Positions 1 through 15,124 are shown, numbered from the stretch's first letter. The stretch: DNA of 64,000 nucleotides from Leptodontidium sp. MPI-SDFR-AT-0119 (GCA_020726505.1 JAHLEZ010000004.1:2232001-2296000), one strand, 5' to 3'. Made by a program: numbers and translations. The notes: generated from the sequence alone by a model not told the origin.

Positions 1-128
1 GCCTAGCCATCTATATCATTTTTCATCTCGCATATACATCCACCCTCTCAACTCCTTCCCCCTCCTCCTCAATCACCTCCATTCATCACATCACCACAAC
101 ACTCCCACTGCCCCTCCTTTCAAGTCCC

Positions 129-2360
129 CTACGCACTGAAGATCTTATCAAGATATGCATGCCATCTCGTCTTCGGCGGCCTCTCAACATAGTTCCTCGT
201 ATACTCCTCGATCTCATCGACCTCGGTGGTGCGCAGCTGCACTTCATGCGGCTTGAGCCACTTGGTCTTCTTGATTATCTTCCAGGAGACGAAGATTACT
301 GGGAAGACTCCGATCATGAGGTATGAGAAGAGGAAGTCTGGGACATTCCAGAAGTCTAGGTGAGGGCGTTAGTTTGTCTGGTTCTGAGATATCGAATTGG
401 TGGATTGGATGGAGGTCGAGCAGTTGGGGATTGAAGTGTTATTTTGAAGGGAGGAGAGAGAGGCTTACCATCGATAAACACAGTATAACCACCGACAAAC
501 GCCATGATCGAACACCCAGTGAACGCATACCACGCACTGAACGGCTGCCAGAAACTCTTATGCGGCAAGAGATTTCTATCGAAGCCTTGGGCATCACAAG
601 CATTCTTCCACTTGATGAACGTGAAAGCCATGACGGCGAAATTGATCAGCTGGCTAGCGGTAACCAGAGATACGAACCAACTCAGCACCTTCGCGGCATT
701 GTTGGACACCTGCAGAAAGGAGAGGAGAGCAATGGCGAGCGTGACGGCGACGCAGTAGACCGGTACTCCGGATTTCGTGCACTTAGTTAGAATCTTGGGG
801 GCTTTGCCTTCGAGAGCGAGACCGAAGAGGGAGCGGGATGCGCAGTATACGTAACTGTTACCAGCGGAGAAGGCAGATGCCAGGACCATCGCGTTCACAA
901 TATCCGGCAGGACCACGATCTTCAGCCTATCCATAGCTACGACGTATGGGGAAGCAGCAGCTCCAGGGAGACCTTTCACGAAAGCGTCTTTGAGAGTCTG
1001 GTCATCGTGCGGAACGAGGATACCGACTGCGAGACTGCCGAGGACGAAGAAAGCTGTCAAGCGGTAGAAGACACCGTTGAAGGCTTTCGGCATGACTTTC
1101 CGTGGATTCTCAGCTTCTCCAGCAGCCATCGAGACGTAATCTGGACCGGCGATCGTGAAGGACGCTTGGATGAGACATTGTAGGAAACCTAGGTAACGAC
1201 CTAGATTCCCCTCTCTGTACAGCTCGGCAAAGGCGCCTGGATCTCTCCAGAACCGAAACCCGAAGCGGTCGTTTATGGGATTACCTCCTAACATGGTGAT
1301 GAATGTGAAGATGATCAAGCCGACGATCAGGAGGACTTTTCCAAGAGCGAGCCAGAACTCGGATTCTCCGTACCATTGTACAGCGAAGAGGTTGATGATC
1401 CTAAGCCAAAATCAGAATCTCTCAATACACCACGGGCTTTACTCCAGTAAGGAAAACCGAGGATTACGTACGCATATAGGACGATGATGATCGAAATTAT
1501 ACCACCGACGGGAACGGCATCACTCCAATATTGGATAATGACATTGCAAGCCACAATTTCGAATGGCACCAAGGCGGCTTCAAAGATGAAGAAATTATAT
1601 CCAGCGGCAACACCGAATGCTTCATCCACATAGCGACCAGCAAAACGGATAAATGGCGAAGATATTGGGAGATAGGTCACCATTTCGTTCATGCACTTGA
1701 GGAGGGGTTAGTTGCTTTGGGCTGGGCTCGAAGGAGTTGCTTGGGGCTTGATTTTCACTAACGTTCGTAACGGCGAGGATGAAGGTACACCTGTTATGAA
1801 AATCGTCAGAAAGAGGAACTTGGATAGAGGAACCACCTCAACAGAACGCAAGCTTGCTTTGCACACAGTTCAAGGCTCCATTTCCGTTCCCGAAAAGAAA
1901 GACTTACCAGATGGTAAAGGCCAAGAACAAACTTCCAGGACCGCCATTCAGCAATCCCCTTCCAATTTGCACATACAGAGCTGTACCGATCGTGCCTCCG
2001 ATACCAATCAGTTGGATATGTCTCGGTCTCAGTTGTCGATGTGTCTGATCATATCTTATGTCCTGCTGAGAGACCGAGTCGGAATCATAGGGGATTTGTG
2101 CTTCTTCGTTCGCTTCCTTCCTGTATCCGCTCTCGTACTGCTTGTCTCGTTCGTGGATGACATAGTCTGCGGTCTTCAGAAGAAAGTCAATTAGCAGCTG
2201 TTCTAATGTGTGTAGGAGATGTGTTATATCGTTCAATTGGGAAGTCGAGTTGGCTTGGTTGAGTTCCTTTCTTGATGTTCTTTTTGGGCAAGAGTGGGAG
2301 AGGAAGGGAAGGGAGGCGACATACAGCAGAACCAGGTACTTCAATCCCAGATGAAACCAT
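129..2360 (-). CDS. Amino-acid permease (AAT/APC family), 6 exons
   Basis: Predicted plasma-membrane permease importing amino acids with protons. Exons on the plus coordinate scale are 2325-2360, 1908-2173, 1763-1790 (a 28-base microexon), 1472-1695, 469-1400 and 129-355. They sum to 571 codons (570 residues), a usual length for fungal YAT permeases. The first transmembrane helix carries the family signature IGIGGTIGTALYVQIGRG, followed by GGPGSLFLAF; later the motif FTIAGPDYVSMAAGEAENPR matches the conserved loop of Gap1/Can1/Agp-type permeases. About twelve hydrophobic segments are visible, and the C-terminus is hydrophilic (WLKPHEVQLRTTEVDEIEEY). The start at 2360 is the first ATG upstream of a GTATGT donor; the acceptor of intron 1 (2173/2174) is the least certain junction because an in-frame alternative lies about 30 bases upstream. 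Substrate specificity cannot be read from the sequence. Confidence 0.92.
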
Positions 2361-4771
2361 GATGCTTTCGATCTCCTCACCCGGAACAAGATCAATGGCC
2401 AATCTTTCGAAATCCGAACAAGCCTCGCCAATATACGGGACAGATCGTGGTCAAGACTCAACACAAGACCAAGTCAAGACAAAATCAGAGACACAACAAG
2501 ACAGGAGGACAAGACCACACAAGAGAACATGACCACAAGAGGAAACCAGCACGACCTTTTAAGGAAGAGGAGGGGGAAGGAGAAAGATAGCAAGCTTGCC
2601 AAGTCCTTGGAAGTAGTAAATTCCAACGCAGCTCGTTGGAGCTTGCGTTGCCTGACCTTGCATCGCGAGAGCGAGCTATCGCAAATTTTGCTGGCCAACT
2701 AACAACTGCCTCGATCAAGCTTGCAAATCCCTTCCTATTTTCCCCCACCTCTGTTTGCCCCTCCTCCCCCGGTCAATTTGCTACTCGACCGCCGTTGTGC
2801 CCCTCACTAAAGTATTGTACTGTAGCTATCTCCACCTGTGCGGAGCAGACTCAGGCAAGATAAGAAAGAGTGGAGGAATAAGATATGGGAACGAGGAGTG
2901 GAGAGGAGAGCCACATTGTTGCACTTGGCATATTTCTCTACTCTACCTACAGAGCTACAGATGTGAAATAGGATGCGAAATTGAACTTTCCTGTCCTCTC
3001 ACACGCCAGTTTCTTTGGAGCATTGGATTGGATTGCGGCTGTGGGGTTAGCCATGAGCTCGATGTCGTGATTGGTGCTACCGAGGGCGAGATCCATTCCG
3101 CGTGCTTGGAAAGGAGGCCAAGGCTAAGTCCTTCTTAGGTTTATCTACAGTAGCTCCATCGCATCTGCCAACCTTCGAGTTGGGTCCAAAGATGGTTCCG
3201 TCCAAGAGGCGCCGCAGCCTCTGAAAAGCTATGGTAGATAGATACCGTAGCTACAATACACTTGTACGGTATCTATCTATCGGACTTCAAGATGGGCTTG
3301 GCGTTCCATGCCAGTGATTGGACTCGATGAGATCGGTCCGTCTGTCTGTTCCAGCCCAGCTCGAATGGGGGAGATGGACTAAAGATGTGGAAGTCATCGT
3401 ACTCTCACCGTTGGATGGATGGAAGAAATGAAAGGAGGAAAGGAAGGATGCTAATCCGGAAAGAAGGTTCGACGAATGATCTGATCTGATCTGATCTTCT
3501 CGATCGAGTCTTGAGGCCAGCGCTGAGAATTGGCAACGGAGACGCCGATGGCGATGGCATGTTACTCTTCTTAAGATCCATTATGGACAGCATTAACGAA
3601 CCCGACGACAAGGAAAGGAAGGAGGGCCACGAAGGAGCCTTGCTGCAGTGAAGTCAATGTATGTGCCTACTGTGCAGTACTGTAGGGCAATAAATGATTC
3701 GGGGGGTTATTGTGATGGGTCGAATGCACATATGGGTATGGGACTGCATCGGTCCACTCTCCGTATGGGGGTACATATGCCCTGACCTGACCAAAGAGAC
3801 AACTGCAGGTGCAAGAGATAGGTAAGGTAAGGTAGGGGTAGGTACAAAAGCTGTTGCCTGATATCCTTGACTTCGAATTATGTCTCCATTCGGAACCTGC
3901 ATCCAACCCCAACCACTCAAACGCCAGCATATCAAGCCTCACCCCAAACACCAGCAAAAGTCCTCACCGTCCCCCTCCTCTCAGCCACCACCACAGCAGC
4001 GCGCCTCAAGCAGTCAGCCAGCCAAAAGGGGGCTAGGAACGCCACTGCATACTGCTGTACTGTCCTCCGGAGGTAACCCAGTAGTGGGTAGTGGGGTCGA
4101 GAAGTCTTTTTGCCCTTCTTGAAGTAACTTCACAAGTTCACAGACCACCACAACCCACAGCAGCCACCATGCATCACTCGGCAATCGCTGCTGCTCGCTG
4201 CATGTATGTCATCGGCGACCTCTCCTCAATCCCAACGCAACCCAACCCAAAGCAGGGGATCCTCGTACACTTACAAGCCCTTCGATATACTCTCTTCCCG
4301 GCCAGCAAAAGGTAAAATGAGAAAAAGACAGTAAATTACTTCCCATACTCCGTCCGCAAAGGTGCAAAGCGGGTTCAAGAACAGAGGGGTGTAAAAGCGG
4401 CATCGCGATGAACCCCACAGCCAGCGCCAGCCTCAAAAGTAAAAGTTATTCTTTGCCAAGGCATAAATTATGAACCATTATTCATAGGCCAGTAAACGGA
4501 CTCTTTAAGCGCCGTTTTGAAGAGCGCTAGAATAGCGAATTGGGATTCTACTTAGAAATGCTTAAGTAGAGCAGATGACTTTCAGAGGATTTTGCTAGAT
4601 GATCATGTGATGGAGAATGCGCCACAGACAATTCGCCACAATGTGGCTTAAAAGCCTTCCCCTTTCCTCTTCCTACGCACTCACTTACTTCCCTTCTCAC
4701 AACATAACACTTCACATCAATATCTCATCACAAACAAAGCCAAAACCATACATTAAAACCCACCGCCCAAC
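2361..4771. other. Intergenic region, permease to microprotein
   Basis: About 2.4 kb containing the divergent promoters of the permease and the 72-residue protein. No convincing coding sequence is seen. It holds a 15-base-pair perfect inverted repeat (3235-3279) and short runs of GGTA/CCTACC-type words around 3815-3845. The open frames here are short and lack protein-like composition. Confidence 0.6.
3235..3279. repeat. Perfect 15-bp inverted repeat with 15-base loop
   Basis: Left arm TAGATAGATACCGTA (3235-3249) is the exact reverse complement of the right arm TACGGTATCTATCTA (3265-3279), separated by 15 bases. An RNA copy would form a stable hairpin; in DNA it could form a cruciform or be a small element end pair. 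No polyadenylation signal or gene end directly adjoins it. Confidence 0.85.
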
Positions 4772-4990
4772 ATGTCGGCACCATCCCAACCCAAGACAGA
4801 ACTCCCATCCAACTCCTCCACTCGGCCAGAGAATGGCAGTACTTCAACCTCAACAACGGCAAACGGTATGAGTCAGACCAGCAGTGGATCGGGAGAGGTA
4901 GGGAGGAAGACTGAGGCTGAAGAGGCAGCTGATAGGTTGTATGAGGAGAGAATTGAGGAGGAGTATGCTAAGAGAGAGGGTGGCGCCTAG
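4772..4990 (+). CDS. Conserved 72-residue hypothetical microprotein
   Basis: A single-exon frame of 72 residues with an ATG in good context (CCAACATGTC). The N-terminal 45 residues are Ser/Thr/Gly/Asn-rich and look disordered. The C-terminal part is a strongly charged, probably helical segment ending in EERIEEEYAKREGGA, which I recognise as a recurring tail in small uncharacterised proteins of filamentous ascomycetes. There is no signal peptide or membrane segment, so a cytosolic or nuclear location is likely. Function is unknown. It sits tail-to-tail with the Kha1-type antiporter (371 bases between stops). Confidence 0.7.
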   Translation: MSAPSQPKTELPSNSSTRPENGSTSTSTTANGMSQTSSGSGEVGRKTEAEEAADRLYEERIEEEYAKREGGA

Positions 4991-5361
4991 GTACTCTCCG
5001 CAGGGTGGACGGGTGACTGGATAATATGGGGATGGACATCTCGACTTGATCTTTGGACATCAGAGGTTATCGCTGTGATATGCTTGATATATCTCCGTCT
5101 TTGTATTGAAATGTAATGCAGCCTAGTTTGAATTGCAACTTATATAATGCTAGCCAACTCCCAACATGCATGCGTTATGCAAAGCTCGAGGGCTTGTGAT
5201 TTCAGTGTCCCTATCCGAGGGATGATAGATGCAGTGATCCGTGTGTATCTTGTAAACTAACCTAAATTCGCCATATCCATCCATTCAAAAACACCATCCA
5301 ATACCCAGTCCAGGTCGAGACTCATACCCCAAAGAAACGCCAAATCCAAATTCGAATTTGT
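4991..5361. other. Convergent 3' intergenic spacer
   Basis: 371 bases between two convergent stop codons. It contains AT-rich sequence with AATGTAATG and TATATAATG words suitable for 3'-end formation on the plus strand. No coding sequence is seen. Confidence 0.6.
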
Positions 5362-8300
5362 CTAAGACTCCTGAGCGCGCGCACCAGCCTTGATAACCAA
5401 AACGCTGCCTCTGACGCCACCCGAGACAATAGCTTCGGCAATAGGGCCAAGAGTCTTGCGCATCTCGTAATTGTTCGCATGGAAGGTCTCCAAGATGCGT
5501 GAATGCTTGCCTCTTCCAACAACAATCAGATCGCCTGCGTTCTTGGGCGATTGACCAATCTCCTGTCTAGCGTGGCTGAGACAGTCAGTGATAGGAGTTG
5601 TGGTAGCGACGTCCACAAAAACAACTCTACTGGTCAGTGACGCGGGTAGAGAATCACGAAGTGTGTGCAAGAGAGCAACGTCTTGAGCTGCAGTTGCATA
5701 CATAGTTTCAGTGTCAACCCTCTCGCTGATCGTAAGTTTGGAAGAGTTTCCGGGGATCGATGATTGAGAACTTTCGTTTATGACTTCGGGGGTCTTTTCG
5801 CTTCCTGATTGGATTGGTGTGTTGAAGTGAACGACGGTGACAGTAACGTTGCTGTTCTGTGCAAGTTGAAGAACAAAGCGAAGGGCGACACGGTCATCAG
5901 CTCCACCAAAGAAAGGGAAGTAGACGTGATGACTGCGATCAGCAACCGGTGCTACCGCTGCTTCTCTATGGCTTCGCATACTAAGACCGCTGATAGTCCT
6001 GGAAAGTTTAGGCTCCGCTTGATTTGTCGATGGACCACCAAAGCCACGGTTATAGAAGACTGCGATATTACATACAGCAGTCTCGAGTGTCTTTTGGATG
6101 AAAGCATCTTGAACACTAGCCGAGAGAGAATCATGGACTGCACCGAACTCGGTTGAGCTGTCCGAGTCGTTCCAGGGAATCAATACAAGATCTGAGGAGT
6201 GGTCGGATGCTTGGCTTGTCAAAGTCTCCGCATAGGAGTCTTCAGGAACGATGGATACATCTCCTGAGACAGCAACATTATTGAGCTGGGCGAAGGTCCG
6301 GAATGCGTTGACAACTGGATCTCTTCGACCATAGTCATCCAACTCGGAGCTTTGCATGACGGACGACGTTCGCTCTGTGAGCTCTAGAATTCGAACACCA
6401 TGAACCTCCAAAGGTCGCTTCGATGCAACTGTGGACGTAGAGTCGGAGGCTGCGCCTTCGGGGACCGTTGCAAGCTCGCTCTTGGCTTTGTGAATCTTTG
6501 TGCTGACAGTGGCTCTGTCACCACCGAGAAGAGCAATGAATGTAAATAAGCTTGGCAAACTGTCGAGTCTGAGATAGACAAGCAATTTTCGGACTTGGTT
6601 GTTTCGAAGCTTCTCGGCTGAATCTTTAGGGCTGTCGACTTCTGGCATCAAGCGATTTCCATCCCAGTCGACTTCGCCTCTCTTCCAAGCTTCGAGTTTC
6701 TTCTGATACCATGGTGGGTAAAGGGCAAGAACCAATGGCGTTGTTGCGACTGTTGTGACAAGAGCCATCACAACGAACATAGTGAATGTTCTCGTGGACA
6801 GAATTTTGGCTTGAAGCCCAATGTTCTATTTCGTCAGCGAGGACATTCACGCTAGCGAGAAATAACTTACCAGAACAATAAGTTCGACTAGACCTTTGCA
6901 ACTCATCAAACATCCAATGGTAAAACTCTCTCGCCAAACAAGCTTGTTGGCTCGGGCGGCAAGTGTGCCACCAATGATCTTACCGGCAAATGCAATTGTA
7001 ATAACTCCAATGACATATCCCCAGGTAATTCCATCATTCAGTAAGCCCAAATTGGTACCGAGACCAGATAGTGCAAAGTAAAGTGGCAAGAATAGAACAG
7101 ATACTAGATCTTCGATCTTTTCGGTGAGTTTGATTGCAAATCCACCGTCGTGAGGACAAATAAGTCCAACTAAGAAGGCTACAGCGATTTGTTAGCACTG
7201 AATCGAAAGGTGCCGAGACTAGTACTTACCTCCGAAAATAGCATGAACTCCAATAATCTGAGTGAACCAAGATGAAGTCAAAACTAAGAGAATAGTAACC
7301 GCCATCATCCCTTGGGTGGGTCCATTTTGAAGACTTCCGGATCGGCGCAGAAAGTACATAAATACTGGGCGAATGGCGAAGACGAGAAAGAGAATCCACC
7401 CTATGGCCGTAAGTAGAACGTAAAGTGCTGCGATGCCAGAGCCATTGTTGACGAGAGCCACACATAGGGCAAGGAGAATCCAACCGACAACATCGTTTCC
7501 AACTCCTGCAGCCAGAACTGTAACACCAACGGCGGTTCCGAGAAGTTTCAATTCTGTCAGAATACGACAGAGGACTGGGAAGGCAGTGATCTAGCAGATT
7601 GTTAGCTCTCGAAACTCCTGTTTCTGCTTATTTCTTACAGATAACGCTGTGCCAATAAACAACATGTAGACACCAAAACTTATCTCCACAATTCCATCGT
7701 CGGTCCTAAACTGGTGGTAAAGTCCGTATGCAATACCACAGCCCAAGCCGAATGGAAGAGCCATTCCGGCCAAACCAACACTCAATGCCACACGCCAATT
7801 GGTGATGAACATTCGCATATTCACTTCCAAGCCAACCAAAAACAAGAACAGGATCAAGCCTAAGTTTGCGACTAAGCTCAGACCCGCCATAGATGCTTGT
7901 GGGAATATGGCAGCTTTGAAGCCCGGAATTCGCATCATCACCGAGGGGCCCAGTATAACTCCACCAATGACTTCCGCAATAACTCGAGGTTGTCGGAGCT
8001 TGGCGAGGGGAAAGTGAAGGATACGGCAAAAAATGATAATAATTCCTGCCTGCAAGAAATATTAGCCTCTGCTTGCCCTTATTGTTGAATACTGTTTGGG
8101 ACAGCCGGAGCCACCACGCATGACGTCTAAGATTCTGCAGAACACTGGTATGCATGCGAAATGCGAGCACTCAAGGTACACAGATCCACAAACTCCGAAT
8201 AGAAGGGTACCTGCAGAGTCGAACCACAGTTGCGGGGTGTACCCATGCGCCAGATATTCTCCGGATCTGGGGTTGAAATAGAGGGGTTTCCCTACCTGGA

Positions 8301-8454
8301 TAATGAACAGGACAATAGGATTTTTGGCATCGTAGGTAGTAGGATTGAGTCCCTCAATGACTCCTCCTTGGGGAACAGCTCGAGAACCAGTTGGCGAGGC
8401 AGAGGCAGAGGAGACGACGGTCCTCGATGCCGTCGCTAGGATCGAGGACGACAT
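5362..8454 (-). CDS. KHA1: K+/H+ antiporter, Kha1/CHX type (CPA2 family)
   Basis: Exons 8296-8454, 7639-8049, 7230-7590, 6871-7178 and 5362-6825 give 900 residues, against about 870 for the yeast K+/H+ exchanger Kha1. Residues about 45-450 form the Na+/H+-exchanger core with some twelve helices. Recognisable motifs are [18 protein letters not shown] in the first helices, [21 protein letters not shown] with the ND/D motif in the ion path, and [14 protein letters not shown] near the end of the core. Residues about 450-900 form a long hydrophilic cytosolic tail typical of Kha1/CHX proteins. In yeast the protein acts in Golgi-type endomembranes and affects cation and pH homeostasis; that location is inferred here. 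The first intron is 246 bases while the other three are 45-51. The start is the first ATG of a 53-codon exon ending at a CAG/GTAGGG donor. Confidence 0.93.
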
Positions 8455-8889
8455 GATGATGGGTGGCAGATGCTTTGGTGGGACAGCGTTTGCTTGCTGG
8501 TCACGCCAGATGCGCTTGGAGGAAGAATGACTTCGAGGGATTGAAGTTTATGTAGGACGCAACATGATCAGACGAGGAGGAAGTCTGACATGTGTAATTG
8601 CAACGCCGGAGGGAGGGGAATGTAAGTGTTGACGGTGAAGAGCTTGGCGTGTGGGTGAGTGATGGATGACTAGGGGGAGTTGGTGGTTGGTGGTTGGTGG
8701 GAGGGATGGTTGAGGCTGTGGCGGGGGAGAACCATGTCTTGGAGGGGGGGTTGGCGCTAGAACTCGGCGCTGTCAGCACTGCACAAGTGATCAGCAGGAG
8801 TCCACCCACCATTCACTTCAGCACTATGCAACAACATTGCTAATGATTTTATTACATCTTTCATTTTCAAATAGCTACTCTCTACCACA

Positions 8890-9417
8890 ATGACTATTTG
8901 CTGTTTCTTTACTTGTCTCGTCTTTCTTTTCTTTTTAAGTTCCATTGCCCGAATACACTTTGAGTTTCCCCCACTTCAATGTTCTCTTAGTGGGAATTCT
9001 GCACTGGCGGCTTGGAATCCTTGGAGCTCTGGTCCGGGCTCTAGAACCAATTGCATTGCCTTCAAAAGTGGATATTTGCGCATTTCACAGGTCTTGACTC
9101 TTGAGTCACTTTTGCCTTTGGAACGACTGGCCCAGGCACTCGTCAGCAAGGGTTCAGGAAGTCATCTCCATGGCTTGGTGAGACCTTTCGGGCATCCCTT
9201 ATCTCTTGCTACTGGTTGGCTACTGTTCTTGTTTTGGAGATTTGATCACATTCTGTTTCTTTGCTTCTCGGAATTCGGGCAATATGAGCTGATAGCTTCG
9301 TCAAAACACAAATCAGCTGCGTTCCGGTATGAGCTCGTTTTCGCGTATGTGCGTCCTTTATTTCCTGCGGACTTGGGCGAGGCTGTCATGAGACCCCATC
9401 ATCCTATGGTGGCTTGA
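8890..9417 (+). CDS. Doubtful 175-residue ORF with hydrophobic N-terminus
   Basis: The frame begins with an ATG in favourable context (CCACAATGAC) and encodes a strongly hydrophobic first 20 residues (FFTCLVFLFFL) that could be a signal peptide or anchor. The rest has mixed composition and no motif I recognise. It could be a small secreted or membrane protein, a non-coding transcript, or a chance frame; absence of internal domain structure makes chance the leading explanation. Confidence 0.18.
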   Translation: MTICCFFTCLVFLFFLSSIARIHFEFPPLQCSLSGNSALAAWNPWSSGPGSRTNCIAFKSGYLRISQVLTLESLLPLERLAQALVSKGSGSHLHGLVRPFGHPLSLATGWLLFLFWRFDHILFLCFSEFGQYELIASSKHKSAAFRYELVFAYVRPLFPADLGEAVMRPHHPMVA

Positions 9418-11859
9418 TGGCAACCAACATATGGAGGATTTTCCTGGGCGAGCGCCTTGGGAACGGGTGCGGCGCCTCTGTTGAAATGGGGTGAATTGTG
9501 GACGTCCTGAATCATGAAGGCGGAAGGGGGTCCCGGATCTGGGGAAGTCATCTGGCTGCTGCCCATAGGAGAGGTTGAATCTACCGAGTGTCAACTTGGC
9601 AAAGTCAAAAGGTAAGATGGGGACACAAACCATTCCTCAAAACACCTTCAACTCAATTCGTGGGAATAGGAACACGTTCGAATAGCTTCGGTCACGCCAT
9701 ACAAATATGGGGATGGCTTGCTGCAAATGCCGCATCGTTTGGAATTGGAATAAGCTTTGAGAAGATAAGGAGGGGATACGATGACCACTTGTGTGACTTT
9801 GTTTGTTCTCTCCTGCTGCAAGCTGCCACTTTAGCCCGTCGAGCCGTGCCGTTTTCTTTATTACCCGGCCCATTGGGACTCAGTAGACAGCACCACAAAA
9901 TCAATATTAGGATGGATATAGGCAACAAGCGTTGGGCAGCTACATAAGAACCCAGAAATTTTCCGGAAGAGCTGACAGTCACAGCAGATAGATCAACTCT
10001 GGTATGGAGAGACTCGGTAGCATTGTTCAACACTAACTTGGCCTCATGATCTGTTCAGACCAACTGCATTGGCCAACATTTGGTACAACCAGAAGATAAA
10101 GCCGGACTCCCTTGAGATTCTCGGACGTCGAATGTCAAGGACTCAACGATGTCTCCCTCTTGAGCGAGGAAGCCACCAGGATGAAGATACCCGCAGCAAT
10201 GCACGACACTTTGTCTTCCAAGATATGCCCTAAGACGGAAGGCTCTTCTGTTGACAGTAGAGCAAAGTTTGAGCTATCACATTTCAAAACAAACATCGGC
10301 GCTGGTTGAAAGCAACTTGAGGGATCAGACTGTCGCCAGCAACCAATTTTCCTTCCGGCGTGGCACAAATATTAGAATTTCTTCTGAATGGAGACTGTCC
10401 CGAGCCGTCAATACTCCCTGCCTTTTTGGGGATTCTCCTACCACGAATAGATAGCAAGAGAATCAGCTGGCAAGTTCCACCTCCTCAAATTGCCCAAATG
10501 CCGTTATCACAAGCTCAAGCAACTATAGATAGCGTTGCAATGGATGGAAGAAAGTTTCACAACATGTTCAAATACGACGCAGCTCTGCTCTCAAGCCTGG
10601 CACGAAACTTTCAGAGGCTAGTCAAGACAGGTGCAGATGGCAAACTGATGAGCCCAAGCAAAGAATGAACAACGCATCGACCAAGTGGTTTGGGGGAAAT
10701 AATTATAAACTCAGCTAGTGAGAGGGGTGAGGTTGTACCGAGAAGAGTGCTCGTCAACAGCCAGTTGGAGCATCGAGATAGACAACGTGGACGACTTCAA
10801 AAACAGAATCGACCGAAGTACTGCAAAAATTCCAGGGAAAAAATGGGCTGGGGAATGCCTCCGAAAACAGATCCAGAAAATTGTGGCGCTCTAGGCTGAG
10901 ATATCCTGATCGTTAATGGAGTAAAGTTCCAATATGTTCCACAGCGAACACAGAACATGCGTTACCACAGCACAGCACATGGCACAGCACGTTAGCTGAA
11001 ACACCAAACTTTCTTCCTTCGTTCCCTCATCCTTCCTTCCTTCTTCGCGTACCCTGTCTTCCGTCAGTACTGCATTCGTACTCCTCCGCTACAGATTACC
11101 CCCATGCAAGTTCACAAGCTGCAACGAGCATTCTCGTCCTGTTCCTAGAGCATCCGAGCATTCCACGACAGGTAGAGGAACTAAAACACAACAGCTGTCA
11201 AACATGCATCCTTCACTCCAAGGAGTTGGTATCGAACACAAATCTCTCCTGCGTTGACTCTGCACTTTTCGTCAGTCCCCTAAAACAAAAGTGCAACTGT
11301 TTCAAATTTAGCAAGCGCCATGTCTTTCTTTTAGGACTCGGCTTTGAGAACTCTCCGTTTTGCCTACGTGCATTGCCTTTCACGTTCTCTCGAAGTGCTC
11401 TGTTGCATCAGTGTCGGCTTGCGGCTTCAACCATTCTTCGTAGTCGACACCAGACTTACAATATGCTCCGAGGTAGTTTTTCTGGAACTAAGTGATTTCG
11501 TAGGGCATCATGTTGTTTTTGTTGACGCAATAGTGGTCCACGAGAATAGTTTTCTGCTGATCCGCCGTTTCTCTTGGTGGGAGCTTGTCCCAAAAATATT
11601 CTTCCGAGATTTTGTACTGACTCGGGTCCGAGGTCTTGAGTGATGTTGCGTGGAACTACCCTGAGCGGATAATTATCCGTGTGGCCATTTTAATGGAGAA
11701 GGTGAGAAGACTCGTTTGGGATATTGAAAGGAGGTTGGATTCTCCTCGTCTTTCACTTGTATCTTCACCTGGATTGCCTTTGCATCAGGTTGTAGGCAGA
11801 GCTCGAATTGATCGACAAAAATCTTCATCTCAAGCTGGAAGATACCCGTCTAGCTCGTT

Positions 11860-11880
11860 CGAAAACAATATATACTATAC
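11860..11880 (+). promoter_or_regulatory. Candidate TATA element of the carboxylesterase gene
   Basis: The word AATATATACTATAC lies about 420 bases upstream of the esterase ATG and is followed by pyrimidine-rich sequence (TTTCTGCCTTTCTACTTC), a usual layout of a fungal core promoter. It would imply a 5' leader of about 390 bases. Assignment is by position and sequence only. Confidence 0.3.
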
Positions 11881-12294
11881 TACTTCAATTTCTGCCTTTC
11901 TACTTCACGTCACCAACGTCGCCTTTGCTTTGCTTTTGCCAATCTCACACTCACACATTCACAAAGTCTTTCAAAGAGTTGAGATTCTATAATGTAATAC
12001 TAACGGCAGTTGCAAGAATGGCATTGCCGAGGCTGCAGCTGAACCTCCATTCAGACCACAGTTTCAAGTAGTCATGAACCTGGAGAGCCAAGACGACTCG
12101 TTCAACATGCACTCGCACTTTTCTTCGTATTCGCATGAGCATCACTCCAAATATCAACACTAGACTTCATTTTACCCCTCTTTCGAATTATTCTCGGCAG
12201 TTACAAATAGAAAGATGAGGATATAATAGAAGAAGGGCAGCTTGTTGTTCTACCTGCTGCAAACCCACTCGTTCAATTTCGCCCATTCTTCAAG

Positions 12295-14278
<1,984 letters not shown>

Positions 14279-15124
14279 GTGTTGGGTTTGGGAGGAGGTT
14301 TATGTGTGGATTGTCGGATTGTCTGTGGATTTCGTATCTCTCTCATGTCTTAACTGACTTCCTCTCGGAACTTATAGTACTGTCCCCCAATCAAAAATTT
14401 AGTCTTATCAGAACTCGGGAATTAATATGCTTCTGCTTGATAAGACATACAATGGGATTGAGAGTTTTCGAACTCTTACGGCAACGGAAATTCTATAGCG
14501 ATAAGTACCAAGAAGCAGAGAACATTTGGTATCAAATGTCCATCACTGTCTGAAGTGAGAGGGCTGCTACACTTCCCTTGTCCAATTTCCAAGATATTTG
14601 TCTCACTTCAGTGACATTCATCACCTATCCTTCCTTGCTCTCTGAAGTTGGTACGCCCTACAAGATAGAAATGGGTAATATATATTGTGGATTCTTAAGG
14701 TACTGTAGATGAGTGTCACTCCACTCCAAGCGAGGTAGACTTCTTCTTCATCCCATCCATCATTTCTACATAAAATACTTTCCTACTTCGCAGACCGAAA
14801 CCGCCGTGTTTTATCCTATCTCCGAAAGCGCAAGGCAAAGGGAAAATTCCTAGACTTGAAAATGCAAGTCCTCTGGGACGGAAAGGAAAGGACTCCGAAT
14901 CGCAAGTTCACGAGCCCATCACGAAGAAAACGTAGAGAGGCCCATGATAGATAACGCACTACCACTAAGTAAGTAAGAAAACAGAGATGTTTTATTTCCT
15001 GTATCATTTCACGTACCTTGAATTCCTCTCCCATCGTCATCCACGGAGGAACTTTCCCTCACAGCGGATCGAAGCTTACTCAAGAGCTGAGCTTGGCCAA
15101 GAAGATGGAGCTGAGGAAGCGGCC

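Larger units (their letters stand above)
8455..12294. other. Long intergenic region, KHA1 to carboxylesterase
   Basis: About 3.8 kb with no recognisable protein family. It contains one ATG-initiated frame of 175 codons (listed separately at low confidence), several short frames around 10.1-10.7 kb and 11.2-11.6 kb without domain signals, and a TATATA box near 11870 that probably belongs to the downstream esterase. I saw no terminal repeats or transposase motifs. Confidence 0.5.
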
